Source of the DNA: JAKQHY01 sp034429475
Lineage (GTDB): Bacteria; Chloroflexota; Anaerolineae; B4-G1; SLSP01
NCBI GenBank assembly: GCA_034429475.1
Contig: DAOUGD010000019.1
Span: 1-13,712 of the forward strand
Direction: 5' to 3'
Length of the DNA: 13,712 nucleotides
This document shows, piece after piece, positions 4,576 to 11,047 of the stretch. Under the pieces are notes generated by a model, which had not been told where the DNA came from, ran no database searches, and saw only the letters and a list, made by a program, of their open reading frames with translations. A program made the position numbers and the translations under genes. The first letter of the stretch is position 1. Each line of letters starts with the position of its first letter.

Positions 4576-7023
4576 ATGGCAATGGTAAACAGTGATCAGA
4601 AATCAGTAATTCGTGATAAAGCGGACAGCCTGCGCATGACGAGATGGGCGACCTGCCTGCCGTGGGCCATCTTCGCGGCGGTGTGGCTGCTCTACATCCT
4701 CACGGCGGCGCCCGGCACGATCTTCGGTGACCCTTCCGAGTACCAATTCATCCCGGCGATTTGGGGCATCGCGCATCCCCCCGGCTACGCCTTTTACACC
4801 CTACTGGCCGGCGTCTGGCAGCGGATTTTTGCATTAGGAAGTTGGGCGTGGCGGACGAACCTCCTTGCAGGAGCCGCCGGCGCGTGGGCCGTGAGCCGGG
4901 TCTGGCTGATGGTGCGGGATGTCGGACAGGGGAACGGGGGATCGGAGGAGCAGGGAGGCGGGGGAGCAGAGGCGCAAGGAGAGGGTGCGTGGCTTCTCGT
5001 AGCAGCGACGGGGGCGGCGGCATCCCTGGCGGCTTCGGCGGACGTATGGCAGCACAGCGTTCACGCCAACGCCCACATCGTCAGCCTGACGTTGACGATG
5101 ACGCAGCTCTGGCTGCTGGTGCGTTGGCACGTTACGGGCCGCGACCGCTGGCTCTACGCGCTGGCTTTTTTCTGTGGCATCGGCGTGGCGCATCATCCCA
5201 TCACCGTGTGGGGACTGCCGGCTTATGCCATTTTCATCCTGGTGACGCGCCCCAAGCTTCTGACGCAGCCCAAGACGCTGCTCTTCTTTGTTCTCTCCGG
5301 TTTGGCGGGTCTTGCGCCCTGGCTTTATTTTCCCCTCCGCAGCCCTGACGTCCCCTTTGGCCCGACGGACATGCGCACCTGGGAGGGTTTTTTCCGTCAC
5401 GCCACAGCCCAGGGATTGCGCGTGAACCTGTTCCACTTCGGATTGGCCGAGCAGTGGGATCGCGTGCGCGTCTTCTGGACGTTGCTGCGCCTGCAATATG
5501 CCTGGCCGTTGCTCCTGGTGATGGGCGTCGGCCTCGTGTGGCTGGCGCGGCGGCGTTCCCGCTTCGCGCTGCTGTGGGGACTGTTCCTCGGCGGGCATCT
5601 GCTCTTCACGCTCAACTCCGTGCAGGACGTGATGGCGTATCTGCTGCACGTCTTCGGCGCGCTGGCTGTGCCGGTGGGCCTGGGGATGGCGTGGTTGCTG
5701 GAACAGGCGTCCTTCCGCTGGGGCCGCCGGGCGGCAGCCCTGGCCGCGCTCGTGTTGCTGGCGTTGCCGGTGGGGACGGTCGTTCACAACGCCCCTCGCG
5801 TCTCGCTGCGCGCCTGGACGGACGCCGACGACTTCATTGCGCGCCTATTCGCCCGCTTCCAGGGGAAAGAGGAAGGCGCCGCCTTTGTGTCGGACTGGGA
5901 ACATCTCACGCCATATTTCTATCACACCTACGTAGAAGGCGTGACAGTGGCCGAGGCGGATTTGCGCCCGGTGTATGTCACCGGCGGGCTGCCCTGGCCG
6001 GAGGCGGTGTTCGGCAGCCTGGCGCGCGGCCCCGTCTACCTCTCCAACTACCGGCGCGACATCCGCGATTTGGGCTTTCGCTTGCGGCCGGAGGGCGATT
6101 TGTGGCGCATCCTGGAGCCGCCGGCGCTGGAGCCAGTCACGCCGCAATACCCCCTCAAGGACGTGTGGGTGGATGGGCGGCTGGAGCTGTTGGGCTACGA
6201 TTTGCCGGTAACGGCGACCGCGCAAGGCGGCGTGGTCCCGGTGATCCTCTACGCGCGCGTCGCAGCGACGCAGACGGCCATCTTAATGCCCTACGCGCGC
6301 CTCGGCGACATCGAACAGCGGTGGACGACGGACAGTCGGCATCTCACACCCGGTTGGTGGCCCGGCGAGATCATTGTGGAACGGTACGAAGTCTTTGTCC
6401 CCTATTCATTGTCGCCGGGAACGTATCCGCTGACCCTCGGCTACACCGATATGACTGCGGGCGTCGCTACGCTGCCGTTGGCGGGTGACGAATCGTCGCT
6501 ATCGCTAGGGATGTTAACCGTCTCGTCTGCTATGCGCGCCGCGCGTGAAAGCGCCGTCCTGTTGCACGCGCTGACCAACCTCGGCAACGACGTGGCGCTG
6601 GTAGCCGCCCGCGCGCGCGTCGGCCTCGCGCTGCGGCAGGGGCTGTGGGAGGAGCCGCTGCCGGTCAAGGCCGGGCAGCCGCTCCATCTGACGCTGACCT
6701 GGCGGGCGTTGGCGCGTCCACGCACCAGCTACACCGTCTTCATCCACCTGATAGACGCGGGCGGGACGCCGTGGGCGGGGCACGATTACACGCCGTTGGG
6801 CGGCGCGTTCCCATCCTATCTGTGGTTCCCCAAGTGGCTGGAAGGCCAGCAGGTGATCGATCCCTATCGTCTCGTGATCCCCGATGGGACACCGCCGGGC
6901 CAATACTGGCTGGAGGTGGGGATGTATGAGATGGGCAGCGTCCGTCGGATTCCCCAATTCAATTTTGCGGGTACAATGGTGGGGGACCGGTTGATCTTAG
7001 GGCCGGTGACGGTTGAGCCGTGA
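4576..7023 (+). CDS. DUF2723 multi-spanning membrane protein (GT-C-like)
   Basis: An 815-residue integral membrane protein. The N-terminal half has the DUF2723 pattern: GD..E at 51-55, IAHPPGY at 65-71, a second VAHHP at 204-208, then YFPLRSPDVPFGP (251-263), with many hydrophobic helices to about 400. DUF2723 proteins are related to GT-C glycosyltransferases that use lipid-linked sugars, so sugar transfer at the outer membrane face is likely but unproven. After about 430 come two beta-sandwich-like regions (about 530-650 and 660-812), the second with YTVFIHLID and PPGQYWLEVGMYE. Residues 116-137 are a Gly/Glu/Gln-rich insert encoded by purine-rich DNA. The start is uncertain. ATG 4576 follows the promoter almost directly, but residues 5-14 come from a heptamer array, and ATG 4636 (M21) would start straight at the first helix. 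Neither has a Shine-Dalgarno. Confidence 0.85.
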   Translation: MAMVNSDQKSVIRDKADSLRMTRWATCLPWAIFAAVWLLYILTAAPGTIFGDPSEYQFIPAIWGIAHPPGYAFYTLLAGVWQRIFALGSWAWRTNLLAGAAGAWAVSRVWLMVRDVGQGNGGSEEQGGGGAEAQGEGAWLLVAATGAAASLAASADVWQHSVHANAHIVSLTLTMTQLWLLVRWHVTGRDRWLYALAFFCGIGVAHHPITVWGLPAYAIFILVTRPKLLTQPKTLLFFVLSGLAGLAPWLYFPLRSPDVPFGPTDMRTWEGFFRHATAQGLRVNLFHFGLAEQWDRVRVFWTLLRLQYAWPLLLVMGVGLVWLARRRSRFALLWGLFLGGHLLFTLNSVQDVMAYLLHVFGALAVPVGLGMAWLLEQASFRWGRRAAALAALVLLALPVGTVVHNAPRVSLRAWTDADDFIARLFARFQGKEEGAAFVSDWEHLTPYFYHTYVEGVTVAEADLRPVYVTGGLPWPEAVFGSLARGPVYLSNYRRDIRDLGFRLRPEGDLWRILEPPALEPVTPQYPLKDVWVDGRLELLGYDLPVTATAQGGVVPVILYARVAATQTAILMPYARLGDIEQRWTTDSRHLTPGWWPGEIIVERYEVFVPYSLSPGTYPLTLGYTDMTAGVATLPLAGDESSLSLGMLTVSSAMRAARESAVLLHALTNLGNDVALVAARARVGLALRQGLWEEPLPVKAGQPLHLTLTWRALARPRTSYTVFIHLIDAGGTPWAGHDYTPLGGAFPSYLWFPKWLEGQQVIDPYRLVIPDGTPPGQYWLEVGMYEMGSVRRIPQFNFAGTMVGDRLILGPVTVEP
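4590..4617 (+). repeat. Four degenerate heptamers in the DUF2723 N-terminal region
   Basis: CAGTGAT, CAGAAAT, CAGTAAT and TCGTGAT follow one another in phase. The array lies between the two possible DUF2723 starts. In every other case in this window heptamers lie between genes, which argues that this stretch too is really leader sequence and that translation starts at 4636. The units are short and degenerate, so a chance match cannot be excluded. Confidence 0.5.
4924..4984 (+). repeat. Purine-rich repeat-like insert inside DUF2723
   Basis: About 60 bp are almost all G and A with a single T, containing GGGGGAGC- and GGAGCAGG-like words at spacings of about 7-8 bp. They encode a hydrophilic Gly/Glu/Gln stretch (residues 116-137) between membrane segments. 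This is out of character with the surrounding transmembrane code and looks like an in-frame repeat expansion or insertion in a loop. Confidence 0.55.
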
Positions 7024-7025
7024 TC

Positions 7026-7128
7026 GAATTTCGAATTTCGAATTACGAATTACGAATTACGAATTACGAATTACGAGTTGCGAATCACGAATTACATTTT
7101 GGTATTCGTAATTCGCTATTCGTTATTT
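7026..7128. repeat. Ten direct heptamers, short loop, four inverted heptamers
   Basis: From 7026 to 7095 ten heptamers run in perfect phase: two GAATTTC, five GAATTAC, then GAGTTGC, GAATCAC and GAATTAC. After the loop ATTTT (7096-7100) the complementary heptamers GGTATTC, GTAATTC, GCTATTC and GTTATTT follow (7101-7128). The array nearly fills the gap between the DUF2723 stop (7023) and the DUF4446 ribosome site (7132). It is built from the same heptamer as 1261-1323 but adds an inverted arm. A long AT-rich cruciform or transcript hairpin is possible. There is no T-run typical of a terminator. Confidence 0.9.
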
Positions 7129-7144
7129 TCTGGGAGGGCGGGAT

Positions 7145-7648
7145 ATGAATTGGTTATTGATTCCCTGGGTGCTGGCCTCTACTGCCTTGCTGCTGGTGGT
7201 CGCGTATTGGATTTACACGGTGGAGCAGCGGGCCAAGGCGTTGGATGTGCGCTACCAGAAGATTCTCGCGTTGGCCGAGGAAACCGATCAGGCAACCATT
7301 GTGCAGCTTTTGACTCGATTGGAAGCCCGCGAGAGTCAGGTTGTAGAAATGGAGGCGGCTATGACGCGCTTATTGCAAGCCCTGCCTCACACCATTCAGG
7401 GATATGGCGTTGTGCGGTATGATGCGTTTGAGAATGTCGCCGGCGATCAGAGCTTTTCACTGGCCCTGGTGGATATGGAGGGTAGCGGCGTGATGTTGAG
7501 TGGACTTCACTCGCGGGCGGATACGCGCGTCTACGCCAAGGCGTTGAAGCAGTGGCAGGCCGGGTATGGCTTCAGCGCGGAGGAGCAGCAGGCGTTGGGC
7601 CTGGCGCGGCAGGTGCTTGAGGGAAAGACCGATCCGCAGAATGGTTGA
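7145..7648 (+). CDS. DUF4446 family protein
   Basis: A 167-residue protein with one N-terminal transmembrane helix (about 4-24), then a charged, probably coiled-coil segment (25-75), then the DUF4446 signature: GVVRYDAFENVAGDQSFSLA at 88-107, LVDMEGSGVMLSGLHSR (108-124) and RVYAKALKQW (128-137). No biochemical function is established for the family. The topology suggests a membrane-tethered cytoplasmic domain. The ATG at 7145 has a good Shine-Dalgarno, GGGAGG at 7132-7137, 7 nt upstream. It follows DUF2723 across the heptamer array, and its stop codon overlaps the -35 box of the bactofilin promoter. Neighbourhood with a bactofilin fits an envelope or cell-shape role, which is inference only. 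Confidence 0.85.
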   Translation: MNWLLIPWVLASTALLLVVAYWIYTVEQRAKALDVRYQKILALAEETDQATIVQLLTRLEARESQVVEMEAAMTRLLQALPHTIQGYGVVRYDAFENVAGDQSFSLALVDMEGSGVMLSGLHSRADTRVYAKALKQWQAGYGFSAEEQQALGLARQVLEGKTDPQNG

Positions 7649-7672
7649 CAAAAGACATAGCTTGGTTATGAT
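7645..7672 (+). promoter_or_regulatory. Strong sigma-70-type promoter for bactofilin
   Basis: A perfect TTGACA (7645-7650) and TATGAT (7667-7672, five of six) are 16 bp apart. The -35 box overlaps the DUF4446 stop codon TGA (7646-7648). The expected transcript start is near 7679, giving a leader of about 165 nt before the bactofilin ATG. Confidence 0.65.
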
Positions 7673-7713
7673 AAAGCCTAACCGGCAGTATGAGCCAACA
7701 TTTAAATCCGGTC

Positions 7714-7799
7714 GGGGATGAAAAACTGACCCCACTGCAAAATTGAGGTTTTAAAAACAGCTTTACGTATAGGGGTAGTCAACACAACCCCAGTTTTTC
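7714..7799 (+). promoter_or_regulatory. Attenuator-like leader before bactofilin
   Basis: Two exclusive folds are visible. In one, GGGGT (7772-7776) pairs with ACCCC (7787-7791), followed by AGTTTTTC, a weak terminator shape with a 10-nt loop. In the other, the same GGGGT pairs with ACCCC at 7729-7733 while AAAAACTG (7721-7728) pairs with CAGTTTTT (7791-7798), removing both the stem and the free U-run. No known riboswitch class is recognised. Stems are short, so the switch is a hypothesis. Confidence 0.4.
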
Positions 7800-7844
7800 G
7801 GATAGTTAGAAATCCCAAGGTAATACATTTAAAGGAGGCTTGTG

Positions 7845-8357
7845 ATGTCATTCTTAGGGGGTAAAAGCAAACCCAAAACCGCACCACCGGCGGCTAATAT
7901 CTCGTCTCCCGATCGTAAACATTCGGGGTCAACGGCGATTGAGTCCACGATTGGGCCGAATACCTACATCAAGGGGGATATTCAGGGGGATGGTGGTTTG
8001 CGGGTGGACGGCGTGATCGAAGGCAACATTGAGTTGACCGGAAACCTGGTGGTTACAGAAAGCGCCAAGGTGCGGGCTGAAATCAAAGCAAACAATATCT
8101 CCGTGGCCGGCGCCATCCAGGGCAACATCACGGCTACCCGTGTGGAAATTATGGACACGGGGCGGGTGTGGGGCGACATCACCGTCAAGTCCCTGTTGGT
8201 AAACGAGGGCGCGTACTTCCGCGGACAGACGTTTATGCCGCAGGACCTACAACCCCCACAGCTCGAAGCGCCCAAGCCGTCCCCAGTGAGGGGCGGGGGC
8301 GCGCCCCTCCACGCCGGCACGGTGGTGGATGTGGAGCCAAAGAAACCTGAGAAATAG
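7845..8357 (+). CDS. Bactofilin family cytoskeletal protein
   Basis: A 170-residue bactofilin. These proteins polymerise without nucleotide into beta-helical filaments, often at the inner membrane, and organise cell-wall or polar machinery. The central domain (about 30-130) shows the regular Gly/Val/Ile beta-helix pattern, with TIGPNTYIKGDIQGDGGLRV at 35-54 followed by GVIEGNIELTGN, AIQGNITATRV and GRVWGDITVKSL. The flanking tails are disordered, proline- and lysine-rich, as is usual. The ATG at 7845 is chosen because AAAGGAGG (7831-7838) lies 6 nt upstream; the in-frame GTG at 7842 is too close to it. The gene has its own promoter and long leader and ends in a hairpin terminator shared with the convergent GT2 gene. 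Confidence 0.93.
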   Translation: MSFLGGKSKPKTAPPAANISSPDRKHSGSTAIESTIGPNTYIKGDIQGDGGLRVDGVIEGNIELTGNLVVTESAKVRAEIKANNISVAGAIQGNITATRVEIMDTGRVWGDITVKSLLVNEGAYFRGQTFMPQDLQPPQLEAPKPSPVRGGGAPLHAGTVVDVEPKKPEK

Positions 8358-8374
8358 CGCGTAAACGCAGCAAG

Positions 8375-8406
8375 AGCGCGGCCGGTCAGTGCTGGCCGCG
8401 CTTTTC
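8375..8406 (+). terminator. Intrinsic terminator of bactofilin, overlapping the GT2 3' end
   Basis: AGCGCGGCC (8375-8383) pairs perfectly with GGCCGCGCT (8394-8402), with a 10-nt loop that can close further by wobble pairs. TTTTC and then TGTTTT follow on the plus strand. The loop contains the TGA stop of the convergent GT2 gene (8386-8388), and the right arm encodes its last residues. On the minus strand the hairpin is followed by CTCTTGCTGC, a weaker exit, but it may serve both genes. Confidence 0.85.
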
Positions 8407-9864
8407 TGTTTTAAAATGAACGGAGGGCAATTTGCTGCCAACGATCAGGATCGCCCCGCCCAGGTAGATAAGGCTGAACGCGACGAGTCCAAACTGACGC
8501 AGATGACAGGCCAGCCATAACGTGAACACCGTGTACAGCATCATCCCCACTTCGCCCGGCAGCATACGCTGGACGCCGGCGGGTCGTATCTGTTTGCGCT
8601 GGGGCCGATCGTTGGTTTCCAGGTTGAATTTGGGCGTGCGGGTAAACTCCCCTCCCCAAGATTGCAGCCCTTCCAGATAGCCGCGCGTAGTGCTCCACGC
8701 AATTCCCAATCCCAGGAACATTAGCACCGGGTAGTACACAATCCGCTGCGGCCAATCGCGGTAGTGCGCGACTTGCCCCAGAAAACACAGCAGCGGCATG
8801 ACCACACTGGCTACGCTGAGCGCGGCGCCGGCGAGCGGCAATTCGGGATGATACGCCGTCATCGGCAGGGTGAGGATGACGAGCAGCAGCAACAACGGCT
8901 GTGTAACATAACCGTTGAGATGCAAGAGCGCCATCCCCTTTTGCCGCCAGTTCAGTTGTGGAGAGACGATGATAGGTCGGGCCAACTTGCGGAACACCTG
9001 CATCGCGCCCTTGGCCCAACGCGCCTGCTGTTGCTGGTACGTAGCGACCAGCGGCGGCAATTCGGCGGGCGCCACCACGTCCGGCAAATAGAGCGTACGC
9101 CAGCCGGCGATCTGGGCGCGATAACTTAAGTCCAGGTCTTCGGCGACCGTGTCGCTGCACCAGCCGCCCGCGTCCACAATCGCGCTGCGCCGCCAGACGC
9201 CGGCCGTCCCGTTGAAGTTCATCAGCAGCCCGGAGCGATTGCGCGCGATGTGTTCCACCGTGAAGTGCGCGTCCAGCAGGAGCGCCTGCGCGCGGGTGAC
9301 GACGGAGTAATCTACATTGAGGTGTCCCCAGCGCGCCTGCACCATCGCCAGCGTCGGATCGGCGGCCAGGTAGGGGACGGTGCGGCGCAAGAAGTCGGTG
9401 GGGGGGCAGAAGTCCGCGTCGAAGATGGCGACATATTCGCCCCGCGCTTGCGGCAGCGCCTCGGCCAGCGCGCCGGCCTTGTAGCCGGTGGGATGCGCGC
9501 GGTGGAGCAGCCGGATCGGCGTTCCTTGCGCCTGAAGCCGGGCGATCTCTGCTTGCATCAGGGCGGTAGTCTCGTCGTCCGAATCGTCCAAGATTTGAAT
9601 GTCCAGTCGGTCGGCAGGCCAATCGAAGGCGGCGACCGCCTGGAGGATGCGCTGCCAGACGTGCGGCTCGTTGCGCAACGGCACTTGCACGGTCACGCAC
9701 GGCTGAGCCGCGGGTGGAATGTCTGGCAGCGGCGGCGCCGGGTCGCGTCGGTGGCGCAGATATAGTCCGATCAAGATCAACACGTACAGAGCGTAGATCG
9801 TTAATCCACCCACCGTCGCCAGATAGAGCGCGGTGACTACATAAGAGAACAGTGGCAATATCAA
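8386..9864 (-). CDS. Membrane GT2 glycosyltransferase (processive, CslA/cellulose-synthase-like)
   Basis: A 492-residue inverting family 2 glycosyltransferase. One N-terminal membrane segment (about 10-36) precedes the catalytic domain: ILDDSDD at 91-97, FDADF at 148-152 (metal-binding DxD type), AEDLD at 241-245 (base), and Q279..R282-W283 of the QxxRW motif typical of processive enzymes. GYKAGAL (127-133) and FNGTAGVWR (217-225) are also typical. Several C-terminal helices (from about 320) could form a channel. The pattern is closest to glucomannan/mannan synthases of the CslA type, so a polysaccharide made at the membrane is likely; sugar and product are unknown. No ATG starts the frame. 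TTG at 9864 (AGGGTG 4 nt upstream) or TTG at 9858 (10 nt) are the candidates. It lies downstream of the F420 block on the same strand, separated by a heptamer inverted repeat. Confidence 0.9.
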   Translation of the reverse strand: MILPLFSYVVTALYLATVGGLTIYALYVLILIGLYLRHRRDPAPPLPDIPPAAQPCVTVQVPLRNEPHVWQRILQAVAAFDWPADRLDIQILDDSDDETTALMQAEIARLQAQGTPIRLLHRAHPTGYKAGALAEALPQARGEYVAIFDADFCPPTDFLRRTVPYLAADPTLAMVQARWGHLNVDYSVVTRAQALLLDAHFTVEHIARNRSGLLMNFNGTAGVWRRSAIVDAGGWCSDTVAEDLDLSYRAQIAGWRTLYLPDVVAPAELPPLVATYQQQQARWAKGAMQVFRKLARPIIVSPQLNWRQKGMALLHLNGYVTQPLLLLLVILTLPMTAYHPELPLAGAALSVASVVMPLLCFLGQVAHYRDWPQRIVYYPVLMFLGLGIAWSTTRGYLEGLQSWGGEFTRTPKFNLETNDRPQRKQIRPAGVQRMLPGEVGMMLYTVFTLWLACHLRQFGLVAFSLIYLGGAILIVGSKLPSVHFKTEKRGQH

Positions 9865-9880
9865 CGTTCACCCTGGATTT

Positions 9881-9944
9881 GTGAAACGTAAACGTGAAAC
9901 ATCAAGACTTTATCGTAAAAGTCTTACGTTTCACGTTTTACGTC
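9881..9944. repeat. Nested inverted repeat with GTGAAAC heptamer arms
   Basis: An inner 8-bp stem (AAGACTTT 9904-9911 with AAAGTCTT 9918-9925) is enclosed by arms of GTGAAAC/GTAAAC units (9881-9900 and the complement at 9926-9944). ACGTGAAAC is matched exactly and one A is inserted between units. It fills the gap between the LLM stop (9952) and GT2 start (9864). The heptamer is the one used at 4414-4473, more than 5 kb away. It may terminate the F420 block transcript, though no clear U-run follows on the minus strand. Confidence 0.8.
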
Positions 9945-9951
9945 GGGAACT

Positions 9952-10959
9952 TTACCGCGTGGCGAACGTGTCAATCATGAGCCGCACATCCCCTAGCGGG
10001 TAGAGGATGGGGCAGGTCGCGCCGCGTTTGAGGTATTCTTTGACTCTGGCGCGCGCTTCTTCCGGCGTGCCGGTGGCCGTGATGTGCAGCACCAACTCGT
10101 CGGGCACGTAGACCATCGCCTTCTCGATCTGCTCCTTGGTGGCCGGCCAGCCGAGGATGGATTGAATGTTCTGCACGACTTCTGGCGCAACGCCGCTGGC
10201 TTTGGCAATGTGCGGCTGCTGCGCCAGGTATTGGGTGAGCAGCCGCTTCGCGCCGCGGATGGCCTCGGCGCGCTCCTCGTGGACGGAGCAGACGATGAGC
10301 TGCGGGCGATCCAGGTTGTCCAGCGTGCGCCCGGCCCGCCGTGCCCCCTTGTCCAGCAATTCTAGCGCCTTGTCGTTGTACTCCGGCGGGACGCAGTAGT
10401 TGAGGACGGCTCCATCGGCGATCTCGCCCGTCATCTCCATCATCTGATCGCCCGTCGCGCCGATCATGATGGGGATGTGGCGCGGCTCGCGGCGGCCATG
10501 CACCACGTCCAACTCGATGCCGTTGACGTGATGGAATTCGCCGTGATAGGTCACGTTCTCCATCGCCCACAGCTTGCGCAGGATTTCAATGGTCTCGCGC
10601 ATGGCCTTGAGCGGTTTGCGGCGGTCAATGCCGACGTTTTTCGCCAGCGGATCCCACCACGCGCCGATGCCGCAGATGATGCGGTCGGGGGCCAGGTCGT
10701 CCAGCGTGAGGAACGTGGCGGCCAACAGGCCGATGTTGCGCGTCCAGTTGTTGATGACGCCGGAGCCGACGTGGAGCCGTTCGGTCACGGCGGCGAAGGC
10801 GGCCATCGGCACGATCGCGTCGCGCACCAGGCGGCTTTCGGCCTGCCAGACGGCCTCGAAGCCGCGCTGCTCGGCGTACTGCGCGTAACTCATCCCATCG
10901 CGGATGGGGTGGGCGTCCTGCAAATACAGGGCTACCCGGGGAATGTCTGTTTGTGGCAT
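9952..10959 (-). CDS. LLM-family, probably F420-dependent oxidoreductase
   Basis: A 335-residue member of the luciferase-like monooxygenase superfamily (TIM barrel). Members use F420H2 or FMNH2 for hydride transfer or oxygenation. Conserved stretches are GFEAVWQAES (33-42), HVGSGVINNWTRNIGLLAA (63-81), TLDDLAPDRIICGIGAWW (85-102) and PIMIGATGDQMM (163-174), with ADGAVLN from 181. This is the layout of methylenetetrahydromethanopterin-reductase-like F420 enzymes. F420 use is supported by cofE and npdG directly upstream on the same strand. The substrate is unknown. Start ATG at 10959 with a strong Shine-Dalgarno, AGGAGG (10965-10970), 5 nt upstream. The 88-bp gap from cofE holds a nonamer repeat, so it may be co-transcribed but separately tuned. 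FMN-dependent LLM is the alternative. Confidence 0.85.
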   Translation of the reverse strand: MPQTDIPRVALYLQDAHPIRDGMSYAQYAEQRGFEAVWQAESRLVRDAIVPMAAFAAVTERLHVGSGVINNWTRNIGLLAATFLTLDDLAPDRIICGIGAWWDPLAKNVGIDRRKPLKAMRETIEILRKLWAMENVTYHGEFHHVNGIELDVVHGRREPRHIPIMIGATGDQMMEMTGEIADGAVLNYCVPPEYNDKALELLDKGARRAGRTLDNLDRPQLIVCSVHEERAEAIRGAKRLLTQYLAQQPHIAKASGVAPEVVQNIQSILGWPATKEQIEKAMVYVPDELVLHITATGTPEEARARVKEYLKRGATCPILYPLGDVRLMIDTFATR

Positions 10960-10978
10960 AGGAACCTCCTCAGAGAAT

Positions 10979-11035
10979 AACAGGATTTACGGAATGATAG
11001 GATCAAAAATCCGTTGAATCCGTTGAATCCGTTGA
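10979..11035. repeat. Imperfect inverted repeat with nonamer arm ATCCGTTGA x3
   Basis: Three exact tandem copies of ATCCGTTGA occupy 11009-11035. The left side (10979-11003) is a degenerate complement, with 16 of 27 positions matching the expected arm, across a loop around CAAAA. It lies between cofE and the LLM gene. The architecture matches the heptamer elements but the unit is 9 bp. A transcript hairpin is plausible. Confidence 0.75.
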
Positions 11036-11047
11036 CAAAGATTTTGT

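Noticed and set aside
4834..5787. Long minus-strand frame opposite the DUF2723 gene, with others such as 5454-6488 on the plus strand
   Set aside because: Low-complexity Arg/Pro/Gln-rich translations without domains lie within a well-supported membrane-protein gene.
7026..7095. Possible CRISPR array or coding repeat between DUF2723 and DUF4446
   Set aside because: The 7-bp units have no spacers, and stops occur in the surrounding frames. It is a short tandem repeat.
7702..7887. Minus-strand open frame in the bactofilin leader
   Set aside because: It is antisense to the promoter-leader region, has no ribosome site and overlaps the bactofilin start; nothing in the translation is recognisable.
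8411..9871. Second long minus-strand frame starting at 9871 in another phase of the GT2 gene
   Set aside because: Its translation is Arg/Ala/Gly-rich with no motif, whereas the frame starting at 9864 has all GT2 motifs. It is a frame shadow.
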